Below are positions 1-6,646 of a stretch of DNA of 26,526 nt, piece after piece. Origin of the DNA: an uncultured Prevotella sp. (GTDB lineage: Bacteria > Bacteroidota > Bacteroidia > Bacteroidales > Bacteroidaceae). Numbering within the stretch: the stretch's first letter is position 1; the number at the start of each line of letters is the position of its first letter. Below the pieces are notes generated by a model. It saw only the letters and a program-made list of their open reading frames with translations. It searched no databases and was not told the origin of the DNA. The stretch lies in NCBI GenBank assembly GCA_900554545.1, contig USHW01000030.1:1-26526 (forward strand), written 5' to 3'. The position numbers and the translations under genes are program-made.

Positions 1-60
1 GGTAATGGCTTTAACTTCTTAGCGAACGCAGTGAGCGTTAACTTCTTTAACTTCTTTAAC
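1..60. repeat. 9-nt degenerate tandem repeat (family F)
   Basis: Read on the minus strand this is a run of 9-mers of the type GAAGTTAAA, interrupted by a 20-nt insert (CGCTCACTGCGTTCGCTAA) and ending in GCCATTACC. The same arrangement, with the insert, lies in opposite orientation at 4662-4722. Shorter relatives are at 6438-6475, 10852-10897 and 10991-11028. It lies 3' of the esterase gene, beyond its terminator. Function unknown. Confidence 0.75.
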
Positions 61-68
61 TCCTTAAG

Positions 69-92
69 AAAAAACTCCTACCGGAGTTTTTT
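69..92. terminator. Intrinsic terminator of the esterase gene
   Basis: A perfect 10-bp inverted repeat (AAAAAACTCC, 4-nt loop, GGAGTTTTTT) gives a stem ending in a T-run in both directions. It overlaps the last codons and the TAG stop of the esterase gene on the minus strand, so coding and termination signals share the same bases. Confidence 0.75.
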
Positions 93-1385
93 CAACATCC
101 ACTCCATCTGCCGGTACTCCGTTTCGTCCGACGTCCAGTGCTCGTTTACCGGTGTGAGGAGCGCCTCTTTGGGGCACGTCAGGGTGTTCCATACGGCGTA
201 GGAGGTTGTCGGAGGGCAGGTGTCGTCGTTGTAACCCCACGTCATGTAGGTGTCGCAGGTTATGTGACGGGCGAAGTTTACCACGTCATAATACGCCATT
301 GTGCGCAGCGTCTTGTCGTTGAACATGCCCTCGACGCGGTTGAAATGGGGGTATCCGCCGGTGCGTCCGGCGCTGTATGCGGCCATGTCAGAGAGGGCCG
401 GATGGTTCACTATGCACTGCGTCACGCGGCTGTCGAGCGCGGCGGCGACCATCGACAATGCGCCGCCTTGGCTTCCGCCCTGCACTATCACGTTGCGTCC
501 GTCCCATTCGGGGAGGCTCGTCAGCAGGTCAAGACAGCGTATCAGGGCTAAGTAAACGCGCTTCATGTAGTAGCGGTCGGGGTCTTCCAAGCCGTTGAAC
601 AGGTAGCCGTTGTCGCGCCCGTTGAACGCTTTTGTCATGTCGTCGAACGTCTCCTTGGGCAACGTCGGGTTCAATCCGTGTATTTCCATCTCCATTCTTA
701 TGCAGCCGTTCTCGGCGTAATACTTGTGGCGCAGCGGCTCCTTGATGGTCTTTATGCCAGCTCCGGGAGGGCAGAGCACCACCGGGCACTGTCCCTTCTG
801 CGCCCCTTTGGGGTAGAAGAGGTATGCGTACACGGCCTGTTTCTGCTTGTTCAGCGTTATTTTCAGCAGGTAACAGTCCACCTTGTCGGTGCAATATTCC
901 TCGGCCTTTGTCTTCGTGTAGGTCAGCGGAAACGCCCTCATGTCCTCTATGTTCTTGTTCCAGAAGTCGAGGAAGTCAGCCGGTTCCTTGGTGTATGGCC
1001 GTATCTCGTCTACCGAGAAGCCCACCTTTATATGATGCTTGTACGTCTTTCCGTCAACATTCGCAGTCAGGCGGAGGTCGCGGAAGCCGGGAGTCGTCCT
1101 CGTTCCGATGTCAATTGATGCTCTGCCTCCTTTCAGTCTGGCCTCCCCTTTGCGGTCAGACGGCAGCATGTCGTCGGCGATTTCATACTTCACTACGGCG
1201 TCAACGGGCACGCCGTATTTGTACAGCTGCACCTCCACACGCGCCTTTTCGCCCTTCTTGTAGAGCCAGTCGGCATGGTCGGGCACGGTCACCCACAGGT
1301 AATCTGAACGGTAGGGATAGTTCTCCGCAACGGCTTTTGCGCCCACGGCAAGCACCATGAGCAGCATGAGAAAAAGTCTTTTCAT
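78..1385 (-). CDS. Secreted acetyl-xylan-esterase-like alpha/beta hydrolase
   Basis: A 435-aa protein of the AXE1 / cephalosporin-C deacetylase type, expected to remove acetyl esters from carbohydrate such as xylan. Residues 1-20 form a typical signal peptide (MKRLFLMLLMVLAVGAKAVA), so it should act in the periplasm or at the surface. About 110 residues of beta-rich N-terminal domain precede the hydrolase domain (about 130-435). The nucleophile is Ser305 in GGSQGG, the acid is probably Asp387 or Asp388 in GYNDDT, and the base His416 in NEHW. A TATCTTTG box 27 nt upstream supports the ATG at 1385. Two AraC-type regulator genes lie directly upstream on the same strand and could control it, but each gene seems to have its own spacer and promoter. 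The family is clear; the substrate is inferred. Confidence 0.85.
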   Translation of the reverse strand: MKRLFLMLLMVLAVGAKAVAENYPYRSDYLWVTVPDHADWLYKKGEKARVEVQLYKYGVPVDAVVKYEIADDMLPSDRKGEARLKGGRASIDIGTRTTPGFRDLRLTANVDGKTYKHHIKVGFSVDEIRPYTKEPADFLDFWNKNIEDMRAFPLTYTKTKAEEYCTDKVDCYLLKITLNKQKQAVYAYLFYPKGAQKGQCPVVLCPPGAGIKTIKEPLRHKYYAENGCIRMEMEIHGLNPTLPKETFDDMTKAFNGRDNGYLFNGLEDPDRYYMKRVYLALIRCLDLLTSLPEWDGRNVIVQGGSQGGALSMVAAALDSRVTQCIVNHPALSDMAAYSAGRTGGYPHFNRVEGMFNDKTLRTMAYYDVVNFARHITCDTYMTWGYNDDTCPPTTSYAVWNTLTCPKEALLTPVNEHWTSDETEYRQMEWMLKKLR

Positions 1386-1411
1386 TTGTTTAAGTTAATG
1401 ATTAGCAGGGG

Positions 1412-1419
1412 CAAAGATA
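1412..1419 (-). promoter_or_regulatory. Bacteroidota-type -7 box of the esterase gene
   Basis: TATCTTTG on the minus strand matches the TAnnTTTG -7 consensus of Bacteroidota primary-sigma promoters and sits 27 nt before the esterase ATG. No clear TTTG at -33 is seen; the upstream DNA is the AT-rich heptad array. Confidence 0.6.
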
Positions 1420-1426
1420 CGTAAAT

Positions 1427-1545
1427 AAATGAAAAATGAATAATGAAAAATGAATAATCACAGGTTTGTCAGGCGATGTTCTGCCGTAATGCGATTATTC
1501 ATTTCCCATTATTAATTTTTCATTTCTCATTATTAATTATTCATT
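1427..1545. repeat. AT-rich heptad inverted repeat (family H)
   Basis: The left arm is a run of heptamers (AATGAAA, AATGAAT and similar). The right arm from about 1492 is eight consecutive 7-mers (ATTATTC, ATTTCCC, ATTATTA, ATTTTTC ...), complementary in type to the left arm. The arms flank about 35 nt of ordinary DNA. The right arm runs into the TGA stop of the AraC-family gene at 1541. It could fold into a long hairpin 3' of that gene. Confidence 0.75.
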
Positions 1546-2518
1546 TCTCCCTGTATTCCCCTGGTGTGCAGCCTGTTATTTTCTTGAAAATGTTGGCGAA
1601 GCATCCTTCAGTGGAGAAGCCGAGGGTCTCCGCTATGGCGCTTATGGCCATGTCGGTGCCGAGCAGAAGCTGTTTGGCCATGCCCATGCGGCGCAGTTGT
1701 ATGTATTCGCCAAGGTTCTTGCCGGTTTCGTTTTTCAGCATGTCGTTAAGGTATTCGGCCGACATATTGAGCTGGCGTGCGAAGTAAGACGTGGTGGGCA
1801 GCCCTTTCGTTGCGGCCTGTCCTGAGCGCAGGTAGCTGTCGGCCATGCCGTCGAGCGCGGCTATGGCGTCGACGTTTGCCTCGTGGCGTGTTATGAACTG
1901 GCGGTTGTAGAAGCGCCGGCAGTAGCCTAACAGCAGGTCGATGATGTTGCTTATGATGTCTTTGCTGTATTCGTCGACGCCCCAGCACAGCTCGTCGCTG
2001 ATGCAGCCGAGGCACCGCCCGATGACCCTCTGCTCGCATGTTGACACGTGCAGCGACTCGTCCTGGCGGTATTTGAAGAACGAGTATTCCTTCAGCCGCA
2101 TGCCGAGCGGGGTGCATTTTACGAGGTTCGGGTGGAAAATGAGCATTTTGCCGTCGCCTGTAGACAGGTCTATTTCCTTGTCGGGGGTGATGAACAGCAG
2201 TGTGCCGTCGTTGAAGTCGTAAGGCTGACGGCCGTATTTTGCCGCCTCGTCGGCGTTGTGCTTGAACACCACGGCGTAGCAGTCGGTCTTTATCTTGTCG
2301 CGTTCGCAGGGCGACGACATGTCGATGAGGCTCACCAACGGGTGCAGCGTCTCGGTGTGGAAGGCGCGGTTGCACTCGCATACGTAGTTTACGGAGCTGC
2401 TGTTTACCTCACATCCACCGTCAATGGGTTCGCACCCACCCCACTCCTCCCGACGGGAGGGAGCTTGATATGCCTTGCCTGATAGTTCTCCTATATTGTA
2501 TTTGTGGATTTTCTTCAT
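1541..2518 (-). CDS. AraC-family transcriptional regulator with repeat-derived N-terminus
   Basis: 325 aa. Residues about 240-325 form the AraC double helix-turn-helix DNA-binding domain, ending in the family's typical GF-x-F-x-K-x-x-G-x-x-P-x-x-Y-R pattern (LGFSTEGCFANIFKKITGCT, then PGEYREK). The N-terminal half is a ligand-sensing or dimerisation domain. It is a paralog of the next gene (2628-3539): both share HPLV, YSFF, YNRQFITR or YERQFITR, GLPT and C-terminal blocks. Compared with that paralog the conserved NRA motif lies 36 residues further in. The extra N-terminal stretch includes YQAPSRREEWGG, which is the translation of the C repeat. The only usable ATG, at 2518, lies between two C-repeat arms. 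No ligand or target can be named. Confidence 0.8.
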   Translation of the reverse strand: MKKIHKYNIGELSGKAYQAPSRREEWGGCEPIDGGCEVNSSSVNYVCECNRAFHTETLHPLVSLIDMSSPCERDKIKTDCYAVVFKHNADEAAKYGRQPYDFNDGTLLFITPDKEIDLSTGDGKMLIFHPNLVKCTPLGMRLKEYSFFKYRQDESLHVSTCEQRVIGRCLGCISDELCWGVDEYSKDIISNIIDLLLGYCRRFYNRQFITRHEANVDAIAALDGMADSYLRSGQAATKGLPTTSYFARQLNMSAEYLNDMLKNETGKNLGEYIQLRRMGMAKQLLLGTDMAISAIAETLGFSTEGCFANIFKKITGCTPGEYREK

Positions 2519-2594
2519 TTCTTTTTACTTGTGTTCTACAATATTCTGCATATTAAACTCCCTCCCTCGGGGATGGTTGGGGTGGGCGTGGGGC
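2432..2594. repeat. Paired inverted C-repeat arms spanning a start codon
   Basis: The left arm (2432-2470) reads ACCCACCCC, CTCCCGACGGGAG and GGAGCTTGATATG. The right arm (about 2550-2594) is its imperfect inverse, beginning CATATTAAACTCCCTCCC. Each arm also contains its own CTCCC/GGGAG hairpin. The same paired arrangement is found at 16865-17010. The spacer between the arms contains the ATG and first codons of the AraC gene, and the left arm is translated as part of that protein. Confidence 0.75.
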
Positions 2595-2604
2595 GGCTTC
2601 TTTG

Positions 2605-2640
2605 TTCCTTGTCAACTTGTAACTTGTCTACTTGTCTGCT
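2605..2640. repeat. 7-8-nt tandem array (family D)
   Basis: On the minus strand the units are GACAAGTA, GACAAGTT, ACAAGTT and GACAAGG, starting at the TAG stop of the upstream AraC-family gene. Related CTTGTCAACTTGT units occur at 20166-20216. It lies in the roughly 110-nt spacer between the two AraC genes. Confidence 0.6.
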
Positions 2641-3539
2641 GAAATTTTCCTGTACTCGCTCGGCGTCATGCCGGTGCTGCGCTTGAAGTAGCGGTTGAAG
2701 TGCTGCGAGTATTGGAAGCCGAGGTTGTAGCTTATTTCGTTTATAGTCTTGGTTGTGCCAAGCAGTTCGTCCTTGGCAAGGCCGATAATCTTCTCCTGGA
2801 TGTATTCTTGCGGCGTGCGGCCGGTTTCTTTTTTCACAAGGTCGCCGAAGTAGTTGGGCGACAGGAAGCATTTTTCGGCGAAATGCCTTACCGTGGGCAG
2901 GCCGTTCATCACCGCCTGGCGGTCTTGGAAGTAGAGGTCAAGCTCTTCCTCGAACTTTTCCAGCACGTCCCTGTTGGCTGTCTTGCGCGTGATGAACTGG
3001 CGCTCGTAGAAGCGCATGCAGTAGTCAAGCAGCAGCTCGATGTTGCGGCATATCAGCTTCTTGCTGTGGCCGTCGATGGGGCGTGAAATCTCTATGCGTA
3101 TCTTGTCAAGGCAGTCCTTGTAGATGGCCTTCTCCTGTTCCGACAGGTGCAGGGCCTCGCGCGAGGAGTAGGAGAAGAACGAGTAATGGCGTATCTCCTG
3201 GCCGAGCGACGTGCCGCGGATAAGGTCAGGGTGGAACAGCAGCGCCTGCGACTTCGGCTTGAAGTCGGGTCTGAACTTCACCTTGACCACCTGTCCCGGT
3301 GCGAAGCTCGTCACCGTGCCCTCCTGGTAGTCGTAAGGCATGCGCCCGTAGGTCATGTCGCCGCAGTAAGTCTGCTTCAGGAACAGGGCGTAAACGCCGT
3401 ACTGGTAAGTCACTTCGTCCTTGAACGGGAACTGCTTTATGTCTCCTTCGTTGACGACGGTCACCAAGGGGTGCCTCGTCTCCATGCCCATCGCGCGGTT
3501 GTAGTCGTCGATTGAGTCAACCCTGAATATCGTTTCCAT
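2628..3539 (-). CDS. AraC-family transcriptional regulator
   Basis: 303 aa from the chosen ATG at 3539. An upstream in-frame ATG at 3596 is rejected because a TATCTTTG -7 box lies at 3575-3568, inside that extension, so the transcript would start after it. Residues about 214-303 carry the AraC helix-turn-helix pair, with the signature region LGFQYSQHFNRYFKRSTGMT followed by PSEYR. The first 200 residues form the family's variable sensing domain. It is paralogous to the adjacent gene at 1541-2518, and the tandem pair suggests a local duplication. The promoter is the repeated P module at 3565-3641. The effector and regulon are unknown. Confidence 0.85.
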   Translation of the reverse strand: METIFRVDSIDDYNRAMGMETRHPLVTVVNEGDIKQFPFKDEVTYQYGVYALFLKQTYCGDMTYGRMPYDYQEGTVTSFAPGQVVKVKFRPDFKPKSQALLFHPDLIRGTSLGQEIRHYSFFSYSSREALHLSEQEKAIYKDCLDKIRIEISRPIDGHSKKLICRNIELLLDYCMRFYERQFITRKTANRDVLEKFEEELDLYFQDRQAVMNGLPTVRHFAEKCFLSPNYFGDLVKKETGRTPQEYIQEKIIGLAKDELLGTTKTINEISYNLGFQYSQHFNRYFKRSTGMTPSEYRKISADK

Positions 3540-3564
3540 GTTTGCCTCCTGCTGTTTTTGGTTT

Positions 3565-3641
3565 TTGCAAAGATAATGCAAACGGGCGGAAAGCAAGCTT
3601 GCTTGCTGTTTCCCGGGTGCAGTTTATCTTATGCAAAGGTA
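3565..3641 (-). promoter_or_regulatory. P module copy 1: two -7 boxes around a palindrome
   Basis: On the minus strand this runs TACCTTTG (3641-3634), CATAAGATAAACTGCACCCGG, the palindrome AAGCAAGCTTGCTT (3604-3591), then TATCTTTG (3575-3568). It is nearly identical to 8708-8785 and related to 15887-15966. Both boxes match TAnnTTTG and point at the AraC gene, whose ATG is 29 nt beyond the second box. Confidence 0.7.
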
Positions 3642-3734
3642 AGACTTCTCCGCGAAAAGCCTTGTACATTTTTTACAGATTTTACTAACCTTATTACATA
3701 TTGTGGCTTGCAGGCCGGCCGTTTGCCGCCCCTG

Positions 3735-3975
3735 CGTAACTGCCTGACAGTCAGGGGCTGCGCAATATGCCGTGTTTTAGGCTGCAAAATGCCACCTTTT
3801 AGCGTGTAAAAGGTGGCATTTTACCTTCCAATTTGACGTGTTTTAAATTGAGAGTTGAGAATGGTGAATGGATAATTATGATTACTCTTGCTAACAGGCA
3901 GCCTCGAAGGTAATCATAATTATCCATTCACCATTCTCAACTCTCAATTCAAAGCAAGGGAGGGAGCTTGATTAC
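3735..3975 (-). repeat. Composite A-B-tail intergenic element, copy 1
   Basis: Read on the minus strand: a CAAGCTCCCTCCC lead (about 3975-3960), an A palindrome (3952-3845; heptads such as GAGAATG and GTGAATG, inverted across a loop), a B hairpin (3822-3786; perfect 15-bp arms AAAATGCCACCTTTT), then a tail with CTGACTGTCAGGCAGTTACGCA. The order and orientation relative to the downstream gene (AraC at 3539) match the copies at 8100 and 18527. The DNA between this element and the P module (about 3642-3734) shows no gene. Confidence 0.75.
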
Positions 3976-3989
3976 CTGTTGCTTATTAG

Positions 3990-4062
3990 TATAATATTAG
4001 CCCTATCCGGCCTATCAGTCCTATTGCTCCCATAGGCCGGATAGACCCTATAAGCCCGATGG
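3990..4062 (-). repeat. 9-nt tandem array of GGNNNNATA units with 13-bp inverted repeat
   Basis: Seven contiguous 9-mers on the minus strand: GGGCTTATA, GGGTCTATC, CGGCCTATG, GGAGCAATA, GGACTGATA, GGCCGGATA, GGGCTAATA. Within it CTATCCGGCCTAT (4003-4015) and ATAGGCCGGATAG (4032-4044) are a perfect inverted repeat. It begins right after the Nudix gene and could act as a 3' hairpin, although no T-run follows. Confidence 0.7.
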
Positions 4063-4077
4063 GGCTGCTGTTTCGGG

Positions 4078-4650
4078 CTACTCCTTGCCGCTTTGCTGCG
4101 CCTGTGGCGGGTTCTCGTAAAAGTGCTTCCACAGCGGCGCGGCCATCAGGCTCTGCATTATCTTGCCCTCGGACAGCAGGGCGAACACCTCGTCGCGGCT
4201 CATCAGGCACACCTCGATGTCCTCCGTGCGGTCAAGATGCTGGCTGCCGGCGCACTCCACTCCTGTTGCCATGAAGCAGTGGCAGACGTTGTTCATTGCG
4301 CTCGGGTTGGCAGAGTTTACCATGACTTCGCGCCACGTTCCGCCGCTGTAGCCCGTCTCCTCCATAAGTTCGCGGCGTGCGGCGGCCTCCGGCTGCTCGC
4401 CTTCCTCGCACACTCCGGCCACTATCTCGGTGCCTGTCCGGCCGATGCCGTGGCGGTATTGGCGTATCATGACATACTCGCCGTCCTTCGTCACGGCTGT
4501 CACGTTCACCCAAGTGGGGTATTCCAGCACGTAATATTCGTCGTTCACCACGCCCGTCGGCAGCTCAACGGTGTCCCGTCGCGCCGTAAGCCACGGCCTG
4601 CGGATGATGTACTCGCTCTTGAGCGTCTTCCATTTCATGTCGCGTTGCAT
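4078..4650 (-). CDS. Nudix hydrolase, ADP-ribose pyrophosphatase type
   Basis: 190 aa. A complete Nudix box G-x5-E-x7-RE-x2-EE-x-GY lies at residues 79-101 (GVCEEGEQPEAAARRELMEE, then TGY). The family hydrolyses nucleoside diphosphates linked to another moiety, using divalent metal held by the box glutamates. The RQYRHGIG segment before the box and the length resemble ADP-ribose/NDP-sugar pyrophosphatases (NudF-like), so cleavage of ADP-ribose to AMP and ribose-5-phosphate is the best guess. The protein is cytoplasmic with no signal peptide. The start may be Met1 (4650) or Met5. A 9-nt repeat array follows its stop. I could not find a clear promoter; the upstream DNA is an F repeat. Confidence 0.8.
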   Translation of the reverse strand: MQRDMKWKTLKSEYIIRRPWLTARRDTVELPTGVVNDEYYVLEYPTWVNVTAVTKDGEYVMIRQYRHGIGRTGTEIVAGVCEEGEQPEAAARRELMEETGYSGGTWREVMVNSANPSAMNNVCHCFMATGVECAGSQHLDRTEDIEVCLMSRDEVFALLSEGKIMQSLMAAPLWKHFYENPPQAQQSGKE

Positions 4651-4661
4651 ATCTTCAGAAT

Positions 4662-4722
4662 TTATAGAAGTTAAAGAAGTTATCGCTCCCTGCGGTCGCT
4701 AAGGAGTTAAAGCCATTACATT
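4662..4722 (+). repeat. 9-nt tandem repeat with 20-nt insert (family F)
   Basis: GAAGTTAAAGAAGTTAT, then CGCTCCCTGCGGTCGCTAAG, then GAGTTAAAGCCATTAC. It is the inverted counterpart of positions 1-60. It occupies the space between the Nudix start and the 3' end of the RluA-type gene. Confidence 0.75.
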
Positions 4723-4727
4723 TTGTC

Positions 4728-4812
4728 AGGAGTAAAGGAGTAAGGAGAGAAGGAGTAAGTATATATGCTTTTCTCACCTTTTCACTTTCTCACCTTCTCA
4801 CCTTTTCAAAAC
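4728..4812. repeat. 8-nt tandem array 3' of the RluA-type gene
   Basis: First GGAGTAAA/GGAGTAAG/GAGAGAAG units, then from about 4775 exact 8-mers TCACCTTT, TCACTTTC, TCACCTTC, TCACCTTT. The array abuts the TGA stop of the pseudouridine synthase gene (4806). The purine and pyrimidine halves are roughly complementary and could pair. Confidence 0.65.
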
Positions 4813-6428
4813 TCTGCCTTCCGCTCGAATTTCATCTCCTTTCCCGTTACCGGATGCTTGAACTCTATGGCTTCGGCGTGCAGGCAGAGGCGGCCTCCGC
4901 CGTGGCCGTAGAGGCGGTCGCCGCGTATGGGCGTGCCCAGTCCGGCCTTGTGTGCGCAGTGCAGGCGCAGCTGGTGGGTGCGTCCTGTGTGCGGAAAGAG
5001 GGCTATGCGTGTGGCGTCTCCCTGCGTTCCGAGTATCTTGTATTCGGTTACGGACCCCTTGCCGTTCACGAAGTCCACTTTCTGGTATGGCCGGTCGAGC
5101 GGGTCGGGGCGCATGGGGAGGGATATTTTGCCGTGAATGGGGCAGTCGGGCATGCCGTCTAAGAGGGCGGTGTACCGCTTGGACACCTCCTGGCGGAGGA
5201 ACTGCGCCTGTAGTTTCTTGTACGTTTCCGTGTCGAAAGCCACGATGATAAGCCCCGACGTGTCCATGTCCAATCGGTGTACGGGCGCGAGCTGCGGTTT
5301 GTCGGGATGCCGTTGGCGCATGTCTTCGAGCACTGACGTGCCGCCGTTGCGCCCCGGTACGGTCTTCATCCCTGCCGGTTTGTTGACAACTGCAAGCCAC
5401 TCGTCCTCGTAAAACACTTCAAGCGGCTGCGTCACGGTGGACTCATAGCTGCCCTTTTCCACCTTCAGACCCTTCAGCATGTGGCCGAGTATGGGCAGGC
5501 ACTTGCCCCGGCACGCCGGATAGAAGTGCAGGTGGTGGCGCACTTCGCCCTTTGGCGACCCGCCCCACCAGAACTCCGCCATGCACACGGGGCGCAGGCC
5601 GTTGGCGTAAGCGTGCTGAAGCAGCTTGGGGGCGCAGCAGTCTCCGGCACCGGCCGGCGGCACGCGCTGCGGCGTTTCGGCGAAGATGGCGCAGAGGTCT
5701 TTGCGCTCTCCGAGGGCGTTGAGCATGGAGTATTGCGAGAAAAGCCAGCGTTGCAGCGCGTCGGACATCTGCCTGCGGCGCGCCTTCAGCATGGATATTT
5801 CGTCTTCAAAAGCCTTCACGGCCTGTTTCTTTGCGGCCAGAAGCTCCGCTCCGCGCTGCTTTATGCGCCGCAGTTCGGCCTTCATGTGCTGGCTTTCGCG
5901 CGTCATCGCTGCAGCTTCTTCCGCCGGAACGGGCAGCGGCGACAGCCTTCTTGCGTCGCGCCGGGCTTTCGCCTCGCGCATGGATTGCCTGTAGTCGTCC
6001 TCCGCTTTGGCGTTCGTTTCGGCACATTCGCTTATCTCGCGCAGTGCGTTCCGGTAGCTTTCAGAGCGAGAAATGCTGTCAATCCGCCTGTTTATGGCCG
6101 TTATCTCGGCCTCATGTAGCTTGAAATAGCCGTCGGGTTGTGTCGCGTCGAACACCGGCGGAACGAAGAACGGCCAGTCGTTCGTGCCGCAAAGCAAGCC
6201 GGAAAACGCCGCGAGGTAGCCCAACTGTCCGTCGCCGGTCCCGACAACGAGCACCCCGAACATCTTGCCGCGGTCTGCATCGGCGCGCAGGCGGCCGTCG
6301 CCAGCGATGTAGCCCTGCACCTCCTTGGCGGCCAGCAAGCACAAGGGATGCGGCTCGTAGCAGAAAGGGTCGGTGAATTTTGCCGGCTCCTTTATGTCGG
6401 TTTCAAGCGGATGGAAATGCGGAGGCAT
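4806..6428 (-). CDS. RluA-family pseudouridine synthase with long N-terminal extension
   Basis: 540 aa. The C-terminal part (about 335-540) is an RluA-type pseudouridine synthase, which isomerises uridine to pseudouridine in rRNA or tRNA. The catalytic Asp387 is in HRLDMDTSGL, with GRTHQLRLH further on. The first 330 residues are an added domain. It has a conserved-looking N-terminal segment (FGVLVVGTGDGQLGYLAAFS), a highly charged helical stretch at about 105-225 likely to be coiled coil, then a Cys-rich block (CCAPKLLQHAY, MAEFWWGGSP, FYPACRGKCLPIL) of a kind seen in other long RluA homologs. Typical RluA proteins are about 220-330 aa. The extension may add RNA or metal binding; that is inference. 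The RNA target cannot be told. No clear promoter is seen in the F repeat upstream. Confidence 0.85.
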   Translation of the reverse strand: MPPHFHPLETDIKEPAKFTDPFCYEPHPLCLLAAKEVQGYIAGDGRLRADADRGKMFGVLVVGTGDGQLGYLAAFSGLLCGTNDWPFFVPPVFDATQPDGYFKLHEAEITAINRRIDSISRSESYRNALREISECAETNAKAEDDYRQSMREAKARRDARRLSPLPVPAEEAAAMTRESQHMKAELRRIKQRGAELLAAKKQAVKAFEDEISMLKARRRQMSDALQRWLFSQYSMLNALGERKDLCAIFAETPQRVPPAGAGDCCAPKLLQHAYANGLRPVCMAEFWWGGSPKGEVRHHLHFYPACRGKCLPILGHMLKGLKVEKGSYESTVTQPLEVFYEDEWLAVVNKPAGMKTVPGRNGGTSVLEDMRQRHPDKPQLAPVHRLDMDTSGLIIVAFDTETYKKLQAQFLRQEVSKRYTALLDGMPDCPIHGKISLPMRPDPLDRPYQKVDFVNGKGSVTEYKILGTQGDATRIALFPHTGRTHQLRLHCAHKAGLGTPIRGDRLYGHGGGRLCLHAEAIEFKHPVTGKEMKFERKAEF

Positions 6429-6437
6429 TGCTTTTCG

Positions 6438-6580
6438 TGGAAGTTAAGGGAGTTATAGGAGTTAAGGAAGTTAAAGACAAATGCCTTGTAGAATGGGAAA
6501 CGAAAAGTGTTCAGTGTAAAAACCTTCGGCTTCCCGGCTTTTTTACCTTTTTACTTTTTTACCCTTTTACCTTTATTTAT
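6438..6580. repeat. F-type 9-mers and a T-rich 8-nt array
   Basis: 6438-6475 holds GAAGTTAAG, GGAGTTATA, GGAGTTAAG, GAAGTTAAA in exact 9-nt register. 6535-6580 holds TTTTTACC, TTTTTACT, TTTTTACCC, TTTTACC units. Together with the terminator at 6590 they fill the 218-nt spacer between enolase and the RluA-type gene. No gene or promoter is seen here. Confidence 0.6.
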
Positions 6581-6589
6581 TGGTTTTAT

Positions 6590-6622
6590 GAACAAAGAAA
6601 GGCCGTGCGTGGCACGACCTCT
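6590..6622 (-). terminator. Intrinsic terminator of enolase
   Basis: On the minus strand GGTCGTGCC-ACGCACGGCC (6619-6601) forms a GC-rich hairpin with one G-T pair, followed by TTTCTTTGTTC. It lies about 27 nt after the enolase stop. Confidence 0.7.
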
Positions 6623-6646
6623 CCTTGCTTTTTATCTGTTGAAAGA

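Noticed and set aside
1..60. CRISPR-like array in the short regular repeats (here and in other spacers)
   Set aside because: Units are 7-9 nt, contiguous and without spacers; no cas genes in the window.
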